Positions 8,979 through 17,336 of a stretch of 59,389 nucleotides of DNA are shown here, piece by piece. This DNA is from DASQUK01 sp046723645. Its GTDB lineage: Bacteria; Actinomycetota; Acidimicrobiia; Acidimicrobiales; VFJN01. Numbering within the stretch: position 1 is the first letter of the stretch; every line of letters starts with the position of its first letter. The notes beneath the pieces are model-generated. The model was not told where the DNA came from. It did no database searches and saw only the letters and a list, made by a program, of their open reading frames with translations. The position numbers and the translations under genes are program-made. The DNA lies in contig JBKOUY010000048.1 in assembly GCA_046723645.1 (NCBI GenBank), positions 1-59,389 on the forward strand, read 5' to 3'.

Positions 8979-9005
8979 GCGGTCCCATGGGGCCCGGGCT
9001 CAGCC
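8973..9005. terminator. Bidirectional terminator spanning both stop codons
   Basis: GGCTGAGC (8973-8980) and GCTCAGCC (8998-9005) are perfect complements. The arms contain the stop codon of the VOC gene (8976-8978) and that of the convergent YnfA gene (9000-9002), so one structure serves both. Confidence 0.55.
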
Positions 9006-9335
9006 GGCCCGCGGCGCGTACATGATCACGGCGACGCCGGCGAGGCAGACGAGCGCGCCCGCGATGTCGTAGCGGTCTGGCCGGAAGCCGTCGAGGAGCA
9101 CGCCCCACGCGAGCGAGCCGGCCACGAAGATCCCGCCGTACGCCGCCAGGATGCGGCCGAAGTGGGGGTCCTCCTGGAACGTGGCGACAAATCCATAGAG
9201 GGCAAGCGCCGCGATCCCGGCGCCGACCCAGGCGAGCCCGCGATGCTCACGCACGCCCTGCCAGACCATCCAGGCGCCGCCGATTTCCGCGAGCGCGGCG
9301 AGGGCGAACAAGGCGATGGAACGGAGCACGGACAT
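9000..9335 (-). CDS. ynfA: YnfA family membrane protein (UPF0060)
   Basis: A 111-aa protein, the usual length for YnfA. Four membrane segments are visible, beginning with SIALFALAALAEIGGAWMVW, which carries the conserved early Glu, and ending with IAGALVCLAGVAVIMYAPR. YnfA proteins resemble small multidrug resistance exporters, but the physiological substrate is unclear. The ATG at 9335 gives the conserved N-terminus; a longer reading to 9362 adds a charged stretch not found in the family. Confidence 0.9.
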   Translation of the reverse strand: MSVLRSIALFALAALAEIGGAWMVWQGVREHRGLAWVGAGIAALALYGFVATFQEDPHFGRILAAYGGIFVAGSLAWGVLLDGFRPDRYDIAGALVCLAGVAVIMYAPRAG

Positions 9336-9427
9336 GGCCCGGCAACGTATCTGAGCAGGCATTCCAGAGCCGTTCTGCCGACGGGGCCTTGACCCTCATT
9401 GTGACCTGAACGCTTACGGTGGGGCTG

Positions 9428-9982
9428 ATGGGTGGCATGCGTCTGGGGATCGCCGATCATCTCGGCTGGGCCGTGGCGGTGACGGTGTCCGCTGGCCACG
9501 AGGTCGTGGACCGTCGGAGGATCGAGCTGATCGAACCCGGCCAGTCCGCGGCACCGATCCACTACGAGAGCCGGCGCCTCGACCTCGCCGCCACCGTGGC
9601 GCTGGTCGCGGAGGTGCGGGCGTCCGTCGTTCGGGCGGCGTCCGCTGCGCTCGACGACATCGCAGCCGCCCTGCCCGAGCCGATCGTCTCGATGTCGCTC
9701 CGATCCTGGCCGCCGGACTTCCCGGGCGACATCGCCGTCCAACGCCGCGTGCCGTATGAGGCACGGGCCGACGCCGTCATGTACCGCCAGGTGCTCGCCG
9801 ACCTCGCACACGCCCGTGACTGGGACGTTCACCTCTACAACGCGAAGGAGGTGGTCGGGCAGGCGGTCGGCATGCTGGGCGAGCGGGCCGACGAGGTCCT
9901 CCAGGGCCCCCGGGCAAGGCTGGGCCCGCCCTGGACGAAGGACCACCGGGTAGCGGTCGCCGCGACGATCGTCGGCGGCTGA
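9428..9982 (+). CDS. Conserved hypothetical protein, possibly RNase H-like fold
   Basis: A 184-aa protein I cannot assign. It begins MGGMRLGIADHLGWAVAVTV, where a short hydrophobic strand with an acidic residue (GIADHLGWAVAV) resembles the first strand of RuvC/RNase H-like folds. A middle part (VPYEARADAVMYRQVLADLAHARDWDVHLYNAKEV, split here by description) and the ending LGPPWTKDHRVAVAATIVGG look conserved in style. No membrane segment or signal peptide. ATG 9428 and ATG 9437 are both possible starts. Confidence 0.6.
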   Translation: MGGMRLGIADHLGWAVAVTVSAGHEVVDRRRIELIEPGQSAAPIHYESRRLDLAATVALVAEVRASVVRAASAALDDIAAALPEPIVSMSLRSWPPDFPGDIAVQRRVPYEARADAVMYRQVLADLAHARDWDVHLYNAKEVVGQAVGMLGERADEVLQGPRARLGPPWTKDHRVAVAATIVGG

Positions 9983-10029
9983 GCGTCGACGCGCGTTCGG
10001 TGCCGCCGGGGGCCCGACGTCGACGACGG

Positions 10030-10428
10030 TCAGGCCTGGGCGATGCGGACGACGTTCCCCGAGGGGTCACGGAACGCGCAGTCGCGCGCCCCCCAGGGCT
10101 GGGACGCCGGCTCCTGGAGCACCTCGGCGCCCGACGCCCGCACCTTCTCGAACGTGTTGTCGAGGTCGTCGGAGCGGAAGATCGCCACTTGGAGCGAGCC
10201 CTTGGTCACGAGCGACAGGAGGGCGTCGCCCTCGGCCTCCGAAAGGCCTCCGTGTGGCGGGAACAGGACGATGTCGACGTCCTGCCCCGGCGCACCGACG
10301 GTCACCCAGCGGAAGCCGTCGGACGCGACGTCGTTGCGGACCTCGAGGTCGAGGGCGTCGCGGTAGAAGCCGAGCGCAGCGTCGGGGTCGTGGACGGGGA
10401 TGAACATTGCGGAGACGGTGACTGCCAT
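10030..10428 (-). CDS. VOC family protein (glyoxalase/bleomycin resistance-like)
   Basis: A 132-aa single-module VOC protein. It opens with SAMFIPVHDPDAALGFYRDALDLEV and closes with GARDCAFRDPSGNVVRIAQA, the classical metal-site strands. It lies 82 bases downstream of an AraC-type regulator on the same strand. AraC plus VOC pairs are a common actinobacterial arrangement, in which the regulator probably controls the VOC gene. Substrate unknown. Confidence 0.85.
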   Translation of the reverse strand: MAVTVSAMFIPVHDPDAALGFYRDALDLEVRNDVASDGFRWVTVGAPGQDVDIVLFPPHGGLSEAEGDALLSLVTKGSLQVAIFRSDDLDNTFEKVRASGAEVLQEPASQPWGARDCAFRDPSGNVVRIAQA

Positions 10429-10510
10429 GCGACGACCGTAAGAGCACGGCGCCGACGCGTGCTTCTCCGATCCTGCTCGGTCCGGATCGGGCTACGCGGG
10501 TCGGCGGCGC

Positions 10511-10921
10511 TCAGGCAGTGACCGGGCTCCGCCGCGGTCGCGTCGCGACCATGCTCACGCACGGCGGGACGGCCTCGAGATGGCGGTGGTCGCGGGCGCG
10601 ATAGCGCGACGGCGTCTCGCCGACGATCTCGGTGAAGCGCGAGCTGAACGAGCCGAGCGACGTGCAGCCGACGGCGACGCAGGTGTCGGTGACCGAGATC
10701 CCCAGACGCAGGAGGGCCTTGGCGCGCTCGATGCGCCGCGTCATGAGATACGAGTAGGGCGTCTCGCCATAGGCCGCGCGGAACTTCCGCGAGAAGTGCG
10801 CCGGCGACATGAGCGCGGCCCGCGCCATGGCCGGGACATCGAGGGGCTCCGCGTAGTCGCGGTCCATGAGGTCGCGCGCCCGGCGCAGGTGCACGAGGTC
10901 GGCGATCTCCTCCGGCGTCAC
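10511..10921 (-). CDS. AraC family transcriptional regulator
   Basis: A 136-aa protein that consists almost entirely of the double helix-turn-helix of AraC/XylS regulators: first HTH around LDVPAMARAALMSPAHFSRKF and second around ISVTDTCVAVGCTSLGSFSSRF, followed by GETPSRYR. No ligand-binding domain is present. The GTG at 10921 (VTPEEIADL) is chosen because a longer reading to 11005 would overlap the next gene. It precedes the VOC gene and likely regulates it. Confidence 0.85.
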   Translation of the reverse strand: MTPEEIADLVHLRRARDLMDRDYAEPLDVPAMARAALMSPAHFSRKFRAAYGETPYSYLMTRRIERAKALLRLGISVTDTCVAVGCTSLGSFSSRFTEIVGETPSRYRARDHRHLEAVPPCVSMVATRPRRSPVTA

Positions 10922-10979
10922 GCCGACGACGCTACGCGACCGGTCGTCACGAGGGAACGCATGGCGGCTTCGGAGCCAG

Positions 10980-11420
10980 CTAGGGCTGAAGGTCCATGAC
11001 CGCACGACCGCTCGCCATATCGACGGGAAGCGATACGTGTTCGTGGGTGATCAGCCACCCGTCATCTGACCGTCGGCAGCCATTCGTCGTACGTACCCAG
11101 TATCCGACGTCGCGCCCGTCCTTCAGGGTTCCGCTTGCCCGGATGAGCATGTGTGCGGCCGCGACATCTCCGCTCTCCAAGACGCTCAGGTCGCGGGTTT
11201 CCAGCCCGATGGCGCTTTCCCAGCGGCCAAACCAATCCAGGAACCTGGCGCGAAGGGCGGCAATCCCGGCGTATCGCAGGGGAGGAACCAGGTCGAAATA
11301 GACAATGTTCGGCGAATAGACCGCCATGAGTCGATCGATATCCTTCATCCCCATAGCCTCGGATCGCCGGTGGAACAGCGTGCTCACCTCGGATTCGGTG
11401 GAAACCACTGCATCCTCCAT
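10980..11420 (-). CDS. SnoaL-like / NTF2-fold protein
   Basis: A 146-aa protein with the SnoaL/DUF4440 layout: a helix ending DIDRLMAVYSPNIVYFD, the YAGIAALRARFLDWFGRWE segment and a C-terminal sheet (WVRTTNGCRRSDDGWLITHEHVSLP). Such proteins act as ketosteroid isomerase-fold enzymes or ligand binders; no activity can be assigned here. Codon use differs from the neighbours: TAT, ATT, ATA and AAA codons are more frequent and the stretch is visibly richer in A/T, which hints at recent acquisition. Confidence 0.8.
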   Translation of the reverse strand: MEDAVVSTESEVSTLFHRRSEAMGMKDIDRLMAVYSPNIVYFDLVPPLRYAGIAALRARFLDWFGRWESAIGLETRDLSVLESGDVAAAHMLIRASGTLKDGRDVGYWVRTTNGCRRSDDGWLITHEHVSLPVDMASGRAVMDLQP

Positions 11421-11513
11421 TCCGCGAAGCTCGCCCGCTCGCCGGACGGTGCAGCCGCCAAACTGCAGAACGTACAGGCCGCCGACAATCCCGTCGGCAC
11501 CGGCGACAGCCAG

Positions 11514-12236
11514 TCAATGGACCCGAGCGGCGACCAGTCCGATCACGACAAGATGGGCCGCCAGGGCGATGATCAGCGCAGGGGCCGTGGGCAGCGCGAT
11601 CAGGGCTGCAGCGATCAGGGCGGCGCGACCCCAAACGGCCAGGCAGGCGAGCCCGTCGAAGAGGAGAGGCGCTTGCGGCGCCACGGCGGGCGGCGGCGCT
11701 GGCCCGCGGGTGTCGGCGAGCAGCGCCGACAGGTCCTCGGGGGGGTAGTCGCGCACGAGGTCACGGCGGCGCCGGTACACCGGGATGCCGGCGCGGGCGC
11801 ATGCGGTCGCCACGCGTCGATTCCTGGTCACCACGGCCACGATCTTCACGGTCTGGGCGCGAAAGCCTCGCTCGCCCATCAGGATGAGCCCGGACGCCTC
11901 GACGACGCCGAAGACACGTGCGCTGACCATGCCGGTGTCGGACGGCGAGTACCAGCCGTAGATGCCGCAGCCACAGCCCACCTGGGGCGCGGGGTGGTCG
12001 TCGTCGAGCGTCGATGCCGACTGACCTCCCATTCCTGTGTCGCCGCGCTTGCAGTGTGCCGTCAAGCTGGGGCGCCACACGACACGCCGTCGACTCACCG
12101 AGGTCAACGGCAGGCTGCCATCGGGCACGTCTGTCCGCCGCCCCAGGAGCCGCCACGTGCGGTAGCCCCGCAACGTGCCCGGGACCAGGGCCCGCCCGGA
12201 ATCGCCGCCACCACACACCTCGGAGATGTAGCTCAT
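11514..12236 (-). CDS. Conserved hypothetical protein with CGCGIYG motif and C-terminal membrane segments
   Basis: A 240-aa protein. The N-terminal half has GTLRGYRTWRLLG and HPAPQVGCGCGIYGWYSP, with a His and two Cys that could bind zinc, then VFGVVEASGLILMGERGFRAQTVKI. I recognise the Cys-x-Cys-Gly-Ile-Tyr pattern from uncharacterised actinobacterial proteins. The C-terminal 70 residues hold two long hydrophobic stretches, so this end is probably in the membrane. Its ATG overlaps the stop of the small upstream gene (ATGA), which indicates coupled translation. Function unknown. Confidence 0.7.
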   Translation of the reverse strand: MSYISEVCGGGDSGRALVPGTLRGYRTWRLLGRRTDVPDGSLPLTSVSRRRVVWRPSLTAHCKRGDTGMGGQSASTLDDDHPAPQVGCGCGIYGWYSPSDTGMVSARVFGVVEASGLILMGERGFRAQTVKIVAVVTRNRRVATACARAGIPVYRRRRDLVRDYPPEDLSALLADTRGPAPPPAVAPQAPLLFDGLACLAVWGRAALIAAALIALPTAPALIIALAAHLVVIGLVAARVH

Positions 12237-12457
12237 GGCTGGACGGGCACGGGCTCCTGAGGCTCCGGCTCCGGGGCGGCCGGCGGGGCCTCGACCGGAG
12301 CGGGTGTCTCGTGCACCGGTTCGAAGATGATCTCCCGACGAATCGGGCCGATGTCGCCTGCCCGAACCCCGGCGCAAGCCTTGGGCGAGATCGACGATCC
12401 GCGTCCTCGCCGTGCCATCGAGTGGGGCCGCGTGGCGGGCAGGAGGGACCTAGCCAT
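12233..12457 (-). CDS. Small hypothetical protein coupled to the membrane protein gene
   Basis: A 74-aa protein. The N-terminal half is basic (MARSLLPATRPHSMARRGRG) and the C-terminal half is Pro/Glu-rich (EAPPAAPEPEPQEPVPVQP) after the segment GPIRREIIFEPVHETP. A GGAGGG box lies upstream of the ATG. The TGA overlaps the ATG of the next gene as ATGA. Those two features make it likely that this is a real gene despite its low complexity. No family recognised beyond similarity to short Pro-rich actinobacterial proteins. Confidence 0.6.
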   Translation of the reverse strand: MARSLLPATRPHSMARRGRGSSISPKACAGVRAGDIGPIRREIIFEPVHETPAPVEAPPAAPEPEPQEPVPVQP

Positions 12458-12614
12458 CACATCACCCTCCAGGTAGACGTCACTTACGAGCGTGCCCCCG
12501 ATCGAAGCCGCCGACAAGTGCCAAATGCGCACGGGCGCGCGTCTCAGTCGATGTAGGGGTCCTCTGAGAGACGCCGGCACTCTGACTGCGCGCCGTCGTC
12601 GACCCCGGACAATG

Positions 12615-13016
12615 TCAGCCCGCTTGGGGGGCAAACAGATCCACGATGTTGCCGTCCGGATCGAGGACGGTGGCGTAGCGCTGACCCCACGGCGCGTCAT
12701 AGGGATTCAACGCACCTTGGTTGCCCGCCGCTGTCAGCCGTTCGAACATCGTGTCGACCTCGGCGGGCGAATCGAACCCGAAGGCGAGCCCGACCCGGCC
12801 GGCAGAGTCGGGAGGACTCCAATCTGGGTGCATCCCGGTGATCGTCTGTTCGGCGTCGAACGAGAGCCGGTTGCCGCCGGGAAGCCCCACGTCTACGTGC
12901 GGATCCGGCCCTTTCGGCTCGGGAACGGGCAGGCCCAGGAGTCGATAGAACGCGATCGAACGTTGGACGTCCTTGGCGAAGATCTGCACGACTGTCGAGG
13001 TTGACTGCATATCCAT
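12615..13016 (-). CDS. VOC family protein
   Basis: A 133-aa single-module VOC protein. It begins VVQIFAKDVQRSIAFYRLLGLPVPE and ends GQRYATVLDPDGNIVDLFAPQAG, the two strands that form the family metal site. It is probably monocistronic: a 157-base gap separates it from the small gene downstream. The reaction is unknown. Confidence 0.85.
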   Translation of the reverse strand: MDMQSTSTVVQIFAKDVQRSIAFYRLLGLPVPEPKGPDPHVDVGLPGGNRLSFDAEQTITGMHPDWSPPDSAGRVGLAFGFDSPAEVDTMFERLTAAGNQGALNPYDAPWGQRYATVLDPDGNIVDLFAPQAG

Positions 13017-13148
13017 GCTCGGACACTACGGCCGGTGGGAGGCACGGTCACTCGAACAGTCCGACAGGTTGGTGGCGATCGCCGGAGCGCAAGGCGCGCC
13101 GAGCGCGCCCACACCGGGCCGGCGCGCCCAAACCCTGGCGGTTCACAT

Positions 13149-13225
13149 TGGTGGAGGTGATGGGATTCGAACCCACGACTTCTTCGATGCGACCGAAGCG
13201 CTCTAGCCAGCTGAGCTACACCCCC
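13149..13225 (-). tRNA. tRNA-Ala (anticodon CGC)
   Basis: On the minus strand 77 bases fold as a full cloverleaf: acceptor GGGGGTG/CACCTCC, D arm GCTC...GAGC, anticodon stem CTTCG/CGAAG with loop GTCGCAT, T arm GTGGG-TTCGAAT-CCCAT, discriminator A and an encoded CCA. Anticodon positions 34-36 read CGC. The third acceptor pair is G3-T70, the alanine identity element, which supports the assignment. Position 32 is G, which is unusual. It would read GCG codons. Confidence 0.92.
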
Positions 13226-13294
13226 GAACGGGAGGATTCAGGATAGCGGACACCCGCCGCGCGCCGCGATGCGCGCGGTGGTCCGGGACGGCGG

Positions 13295-13720
13295 TCAGGC
13301 CTGCCGGCGAATCTGCGCCGTGGCGGTGGCCGTTGCCACGATTGCCCCGGTCTCGTCGACCAGGTCGCCGGACAGGAAGCCGACGTCCTTGCCCTTGCGG
13401 ACGACCCGTCCTCGCCCCACCAAGCGCCCGGGGCGCGCCGGCCGGAGGAACTGGACGTGGAGGTCGGTCGTGGGGGCGAACTCACCGGGACCGAGCGTCG
13501 CCACCAGCGCCGGGCCGAGGGTGTCGTCGAGCATCGCGGCCAGGAACCCCCCCTGTATGACCCCGACCGGGTTCAGGAACGCCTCGGCCGCTCGGAATGC
13601 CACCTCGATGGTTCCCGCGTTGGGATCGACCGCCAGCAGTTTCCATCCCAGCGTGGCCGCGGCGGGCGGCGGCTCGACCCGACCCTCCATCACGTCCCAG
13701 AACGGTCCTCGGCGCGTCAC
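13295..13720 (-). CDS. PaaI family hotdog-fold thioesterase
   Basis: A 141-aa hotdog protein that would hydrolyse acyl-CoA thioesters. The PaaI-type core is seen in NPVGVIQGGFLAAMLDDTLGPAL, where the Asp following the Gly-Gly-Phe-x-x-x-x helix is the likely catalytic acid, and in DLHVQFLRPARPGRLVGRGRV. It lies directly upstream (in its own direction) of the tRNA-Ala gene, 69 bases away. Alternative: a DUF4442-type hotdog protein of unknown substrate. Confidence 0.88.
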   Translation of the reverse strand: MTRRGPFWDVMEGRVEPPPAAATLGWKLLAVDPNAGTIEVAFRAAEAFLNPVGVIQGGFLAAMLDDTLGPALVATLGPGEFAPTTDLHVQFLRPARPGRLVGRGRVVRKGKDVGFLSGDLVDETGAIVATATATAQIRRQA

Positions 13721-13741
13721 GGGGCCTTACTACCAGGCCGA

Positions 13742-13885
13742 CTACCGGGCGCCTCCCGCCGCCGCCTTGGTCGCCGCCAGGCCGAGTCGCCACGGGACCA
13801 GGCCGCCGCCCTCGCAGACGCGTTCGAGGACCAGCCCGGCTTCGACGAAGCTGGCCAGGAGGTCGGCGAGCGGCCGTAGCGGACC
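13742..13885 (-). pseudogene. Possible decayed C-terminus of a methyltransferase
   Basis: Within the 344-base gap 13721-14064, the minus strand encodes PLADLLASFVEAGLVLERV followed by GLVPWRLGLAATK and a stop. This resembles the last strand-helix unit of class I SAM-dependent methyltransferases. Upstream codons read as Arg/Pro-rich noise with no family features and no ribosome binding site, so if real it is a remnant. The rest of the gap holds the promoter of the subtilase gene. Confidence 0.25.
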
Positions 13886-14064
13886 TTTCCGGCGTTCGGA
13901 GGCTCCGGGATCCGTCGATCCCGAACGCCGATTCCAGTGCGGCCGGCTGAGCATCCTGCCCTGCGGTTTGGCGTTGCACTGATCAATACGCGCTACGGTG
14001 CGTGGGTCGAGGACACGATCTGGCGTCCTCTGCCGCCACAAGCTGGAATCAAGGGGGAAAGCAC

Positions 14065-15828
14065 ATGCGCAAGCGCAAGGGGGCGTTCGTCGCCCTTGTG
14101 ACGGTCGCCGCGCTCGTCGTTCCTATCGGGACGGCGTCCGCCGGCACCGCCCGCCCCGATGCCGCGTCGCGGCCGGCGCAGCCCGTCGCCGCAGCCAGCG
14201 GCACCGGAGAGTTCGTCGTCTTCTACGCCGACGGGGTCGCCGCCGCCGACGCCCGCGCCGCCGTCGCCGCCGCCGGCGGGACCGTGGTCGACGAGATCGG
14301 AGCCCTCGGCATCGCCAGGGTCACCACCGACAACGCCGGCTTCTCCACGGCGCTGATCGCCAGCGGGAAGGCCGAGGGCGTCGTCCGCAACCACTCGATC
14401 GGCAGCGACACCAAGGGCGCAGCCCACCGCTTCGCCGAGGAGCGGGCCCTCGAGGACCGGGCCACCTACGCGGCCAAGGTGCGTGCCGGGGACGCCGGCG
14501 CGGCGGCCTCGTCGAGCCCCAAGAACTCGGGGCCGGAGACGTTCTCGTCGCTCCAGTGGGGCATGCAGATGATCGGCGCGACTGCCGACCTGGCCCACCG
14601 CACCGCCACCGGCAAGGGCGTGACCGTCGGGATCATCGACACCGGCATCGACAGCACCCATCCCGACCTGGCGCCCAACTTCAACGCCGCGCTGAGCCGC
14701 AACTTCACCACGGACATCCCCGATATCGACGGCGCCTGTGAGGAGGAGCCGGACCAGTCGTGCGAGGACCCGGCCACGGTCGATGAGGGTGGCCACGGCA
14801 CGCACGTGGCCGGCATCGTCGCCGCCGCGTACAACGGCATCGGGGTCGCCGGCGTGGCACCAGACGCCACGCTCGTCAATCTGCGGGCCGGCCAGGACTC
14901 GGGCTTCTTCTTCTTCTTCGAGACCATCGCCGCCATCGCCTACGCCGGCGAAAACGGCATCGACGTCGTGAACATGAGCTTCTACACCGACCCGTGGCTC
15001 TACAACTGTGACTCCCGCAACGACATCGTCTCGGGCGACGTGAGCAACCAGGAACTCGCCCAGCAGAGGATGATCCGCAACGGGATCATCGACGCGGTGA
15101 ACTTCGCCCGGGGCAATGGGGTGACGCTCGTCGCATCGTCCGGCAACCAGCACACCGACCTCGCGGCGCCGACGCGGTTCGACGACACCAGCCCCGACTA
15201 CCCGCTCAACACCGCCAAGCCGCTCACGGTGACGAACGATTGCCTCGACCTGCCGTCGGAGGCGCCGGGCGTGATCGAGGTCTCGGCCATCGGGCCGTCG
15301 AAGGTCAAGGCCGACTACTCCACCTGGGGCCTGGGTGTCATCGACGTGGCGGCGCCGGGCGGTTGGTTCCGGGACTACTTCGGCACTAACGACTTCATGG
15401 AGCCGGAGAACATGATCCTGTCGAGCTACCCGTTGGCGGTGGCACAGGAAGAAGGTGGCGTGAACAAGTCGGGTGGCGTCACCGACCCGTTCTACAAGCG
15501 GGACTGCAGCCCGGGTGGGCCCTGCGCCTACTACCAGTTCCTCCAGGGCACGTCGATGGCTTCACCGCACACCACCGGCGTCGTGGCGCTGATCATCCAG
15601 GCCCATGGCACGCCCGACGGGACCGGTGGCTTCGATCTCGCTCCCGACGCCGTCTACGACATCCTGACGTCGACCGCCAGCGACACGTCGTGTCCCGACC
15701 CCGCGCTGCTGGATTACACCCAGGAGGGCCGTCCGGCATCGTGGAACGCCACGTGCGTGGGCACGCTGGACAACAACAGCAACTACGGCGAGGGCATCGT
15801 CAACGCCGCCGCGGCCGTCGCTCCCTGA
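14065..15828 (+). CDS. Secreted S8 family serine peptidase (subtilase)
   Basis: A 587-aa subtilisin-like protease. A signal peptide is clear: MRKRK, a hydrophobic core (FVALVTVAALVVPIG) and an Ala-x-Ala type cleavage site near residue 26. A propeptide-like segment follows to about 150. The catalytic triad is Asp192 (IIDTGID), His244 (GGHGTHVAG) and Ser497 (GTSMASPH), with oxyanion Asn361 (SSGNQH). Several Cys in the catalytic domain may form disulfides. AAGGGGGAAAG precedes the ATG. It is exported and probably degrades external protein. Confidence 0.95.
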   Translation: MRKRKGAFVALVTVAALVVPIGTASAGTARPDAASRPAQPVAAASGTGEFVVFYADGVAAADARAAVAAAGGTVVDEIGALGIARVTTDNAGFSTALIASGKAEGVVRNHSIGSDTKGAAHRFAEERALEDRATYAAKVRAGDAGAAASSSPKNSGPETFSSLQWGMQMIGATADLAHRTATGKGVTVGIIDTGIDSTHPDLAPNFNAALSRNFTTDIPDIDGACEEEPDQSCEDPATVDEGGHGTHVAGIVAAAYNGIGVAGVAPDATLVNLRAGQDSGFFFFFETIAAIAYAGENGIDVVNMSFYTDPWLYNCDSRNDIVSGDVSNQELAQQRMIRNGIIDAVNFARGNGVTLVASSGNQHTDLAAPTRFDDTSPDYPLNTAKPLTVTNDCLDLPSEAPGVIEVSAIGPSKVKADYSTWGLGVIDVAAPGGWFRDYFGTNDFMEPENMILSSYPLAVAQEEGGVNKSGGVTDPFYKRDCSPGGPCAYYQFLQGTSMASPHTTGVVALIIQAHGTPDGTGGFDLAPDAVYDILTSTASDTSCPDPALLDYTQEGRPASWNATCVGTLDNNSNYGEGIVNAAAAVAP

Positions 15829-15852
15829 GGCGCCGGCCCGGATCGATCAGGG

Positions 15853-15885
15853 ACGGGGCGCCCGGCATCGGGCCGGGCGCCCCGT
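15853..15885. terminator. Strong bidirectional stem-loop terminator
   Basis: ACGGGGCGCCCGG (15853-15865) and CCGGGCGCCCCGT (15873-15885) form a perfect 13-bp stem with a seven-base loop. It lies between the convergent subtilase and enoyl-CoA hydratase genes and can serve both. Confidence 0.8.
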
Positions 15886-15927
15886 CGCGTGCGCCGAACC
15901 CGACCGGGTGGCCGGCTCGGGTGATCG

Positions 15928-16839
15928 TCAGGGGGCGGGCGCCTCGGCCATGTCGGGGCGGGATGGCTTGACCGGCGGCGCCGACCGCCAGTCAGCGATC
16001 CCGTCCTCCGGCAGCGCCACGGGGTACTTGTTCTCGTGGATCTGGGCCCAGTGGGAGTGGTTCAGCTCGTGCAGCGTGAAGCACGCGTTGAGGGCGTTGT
16101 GAAAGCCCATGTTGTCGACCGTCTGGTTGACAGACTCCTTGATCAGCAGGGCGGTCATGGTGGGGAGCTGCGCGATGCGCCGCGCAAACTCCAGCGTGCG
16201 CTCACTGAGCTCGGCCTCGGGGAACAGCTTGCTGACCATGCCGAGCTGGTGGGCCTCCTGGGCGTCGATCGAATCGCCCGTCAGCATGAGCTCCTTGGTC
16301 TTGCGAGGCCCGAACTCCCACGGGTGGGCGAAGTACTCCACCCCGCACATGCCGAGCCGCGCGCCCACCACGTCGGCGAACTTCGCGTCCTCGGCGGCCA
16401 CGATCAGGTCGCACGCCCACATGAGCATGAGCCCGGCGGCGTAGACGGTCCCGTGGACCTGGGCGATGGTGATCTTGCGCAGGTTGCGCCAGCGCCTGGT
16501 GTTGTCGAAGTAGTAGTGCCACTCCTGGAGCATCAGAGCCTCGGCGCCCTGCCGTGTGCCGCCGTTGATCCCCACGGTCGGGTGCTGCGTGGGTCCCGGT
16601 GTCCGCTCCGCGATCGCCTGCTTCGAACCCATGTCGTGGCCCGAGGAGAACATCGGCCCCATGCCGCCCAGGATCACGACGCGCACGCGGTCGTCGGCCT
16701 CGGCCTCGAGGAGGGCGTTGCCGAGATCGACGAGGAGCCCGCGGTTCTGCGCGTTCCGGGCCTCGGGCCGGTTCAGCATGATGCGCGCGATGGCGCCATC
16801 GTCCAGCGTCTCGTAGGTCACGAACTCGTAGTCAGGCAT
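15928..16839 (-). CDS. Enoyl-CoA hydratase/isomerase family protein
   Basis: A 303-aa crotonase-fold protein. The N-terminal strand is AIARIMLNRPEARNAQN, the first oxyanion-hole segment is FSSGHDMGSK and the second is KITIAQVHGTVYAAGLMLMWACDLIVAAEDAKFAD. The canonical Glu at the end of the latter helix is not obvious, and the GVEYFAHPWEFGPRKTKELMLTG region suits acyl-CoA hydratases of degradation clusters. It would act on 2-enoyl-CoA or a related thioester. It is divergent from the DUF2889/SDR/LLM/acyl-CoA dehydrogenase operon. Confidence 0.9.
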   Translation of the reverse strand: MPDYEFVTYETLDDGAIARIMLNRPEARNAQNRGLLVDLGNALLEAEADDRVRVVILGGMGPMFSSGHDMGSKQAIAERTPGPTQHPTVGINGGTRQGAEALMLQEWHYYFDNTRRWRNLRKITIAQVHGTVYAAGLMLMWACDLIVAAEDAKFADVVGARLGMCGVEYFAHPWEFGPRKTKELMLTGDSIDAQEAHQLGMVSKLFPEAELSERTLEFARRIAQLPTMTALLIKESVNQTVDNMGFHNALNACFTLHELNHSHWAQIHENKYPVALPEDGIADWRSAPPVKPSRPDMAEAPAP

Positions 16840-16982
16840 GATCCCTCGCGTCCTGGCGGGTGAGCTGTGGCGCGGTCGGAGACTAGCCTTGCCGGTACGG
16901 AGAAGGGCACTCGCGTCAGCGGGTCGGAGAAGGGGAGTGCGGTGGAATCGAGCGCCTCAGCAGGCTGCGTGGAGGCGTATCG

Positions 16983-17336
16983 GTGACCGGGTCCCTGCTG
17001 ATGGCGGGCCCGCACGCTCCCGCCACGTCGACACCGCCGCGGCGGCCGGGATCCGTGCGCCGCACGACCTCGATCGACACCGTCCGGCCGGAAGGGCCCC
17101 GTGGAACGCTGGTCGTCGACGCCCGGGGCCGCGATCTCCGCACCGACCGCGACGACGCCGACGTGGCGGAGGCCCTCGGGGAGGTGGCGCTGACGCTGCG
17201 GGGCACCACGTTCGACGACCTGCGGCTCAGGGTCCGGCGCGAGCTCGTCGGGACCGCCAGCTGCACCCACCTGAACGACACGCTGCGCTCGCTCGCCGAC
17301 CTCGGTGCGCTCGTGGGGCAACGAGAGCCCGCATGA
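16983..17336 (+). CDS. Short DUF2889-like protein
   Basis: A 117-aa protein. The stretches RRTTSIDTVRPEGPRG, DARGRDLRTD and especially TASCTHLNDTLRSLADLGAL match the pattern of DUF2889 proteins, but the usual long middle region is missing, so it is shorter than family members I know. GTG 16983 is the only start codon after an upstream in-frame TAG, and GGAGG lies seven bases before it. The TGA overlaps the ATG of the SDR gene (ATGA), placing it first in a four-gene operon. Function unknown. Confidence 0.65.
   Translation: MTGSLLMAGPHAPATSTPPRRPGSVRRTTSIDTVRPEGPRGTLVVDARGRDLRTDRDDADVAEALGEVALTLRGTTFDDLRLRVRRELVGTASCTHLNDTLRSLADLGALVGQREPA

Noticed and set aside
12458..12700. N-terminal extension of the small protein at 12233 up to 12700
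   Set aside because: It would overlap the VOC gene and reads as basic low-complexity sequence; the GGAGGG box fixes the start at 12457.
13149..13225. tRNA-Ala gene as an integration site of a mobile element
   Set aside because: No integrase gene and no second copy of the tRNA 3' end were seen on either side.
16905..16918. GGGC-ACTCGC-GTCA, a possible eighth operator before the DUF2889 operon
   Set aside because: The right arm and centre resemble the ferredoxin site, but the left arm has two mismatches and symmetry is lost. It may be a decayed site and was not counted.
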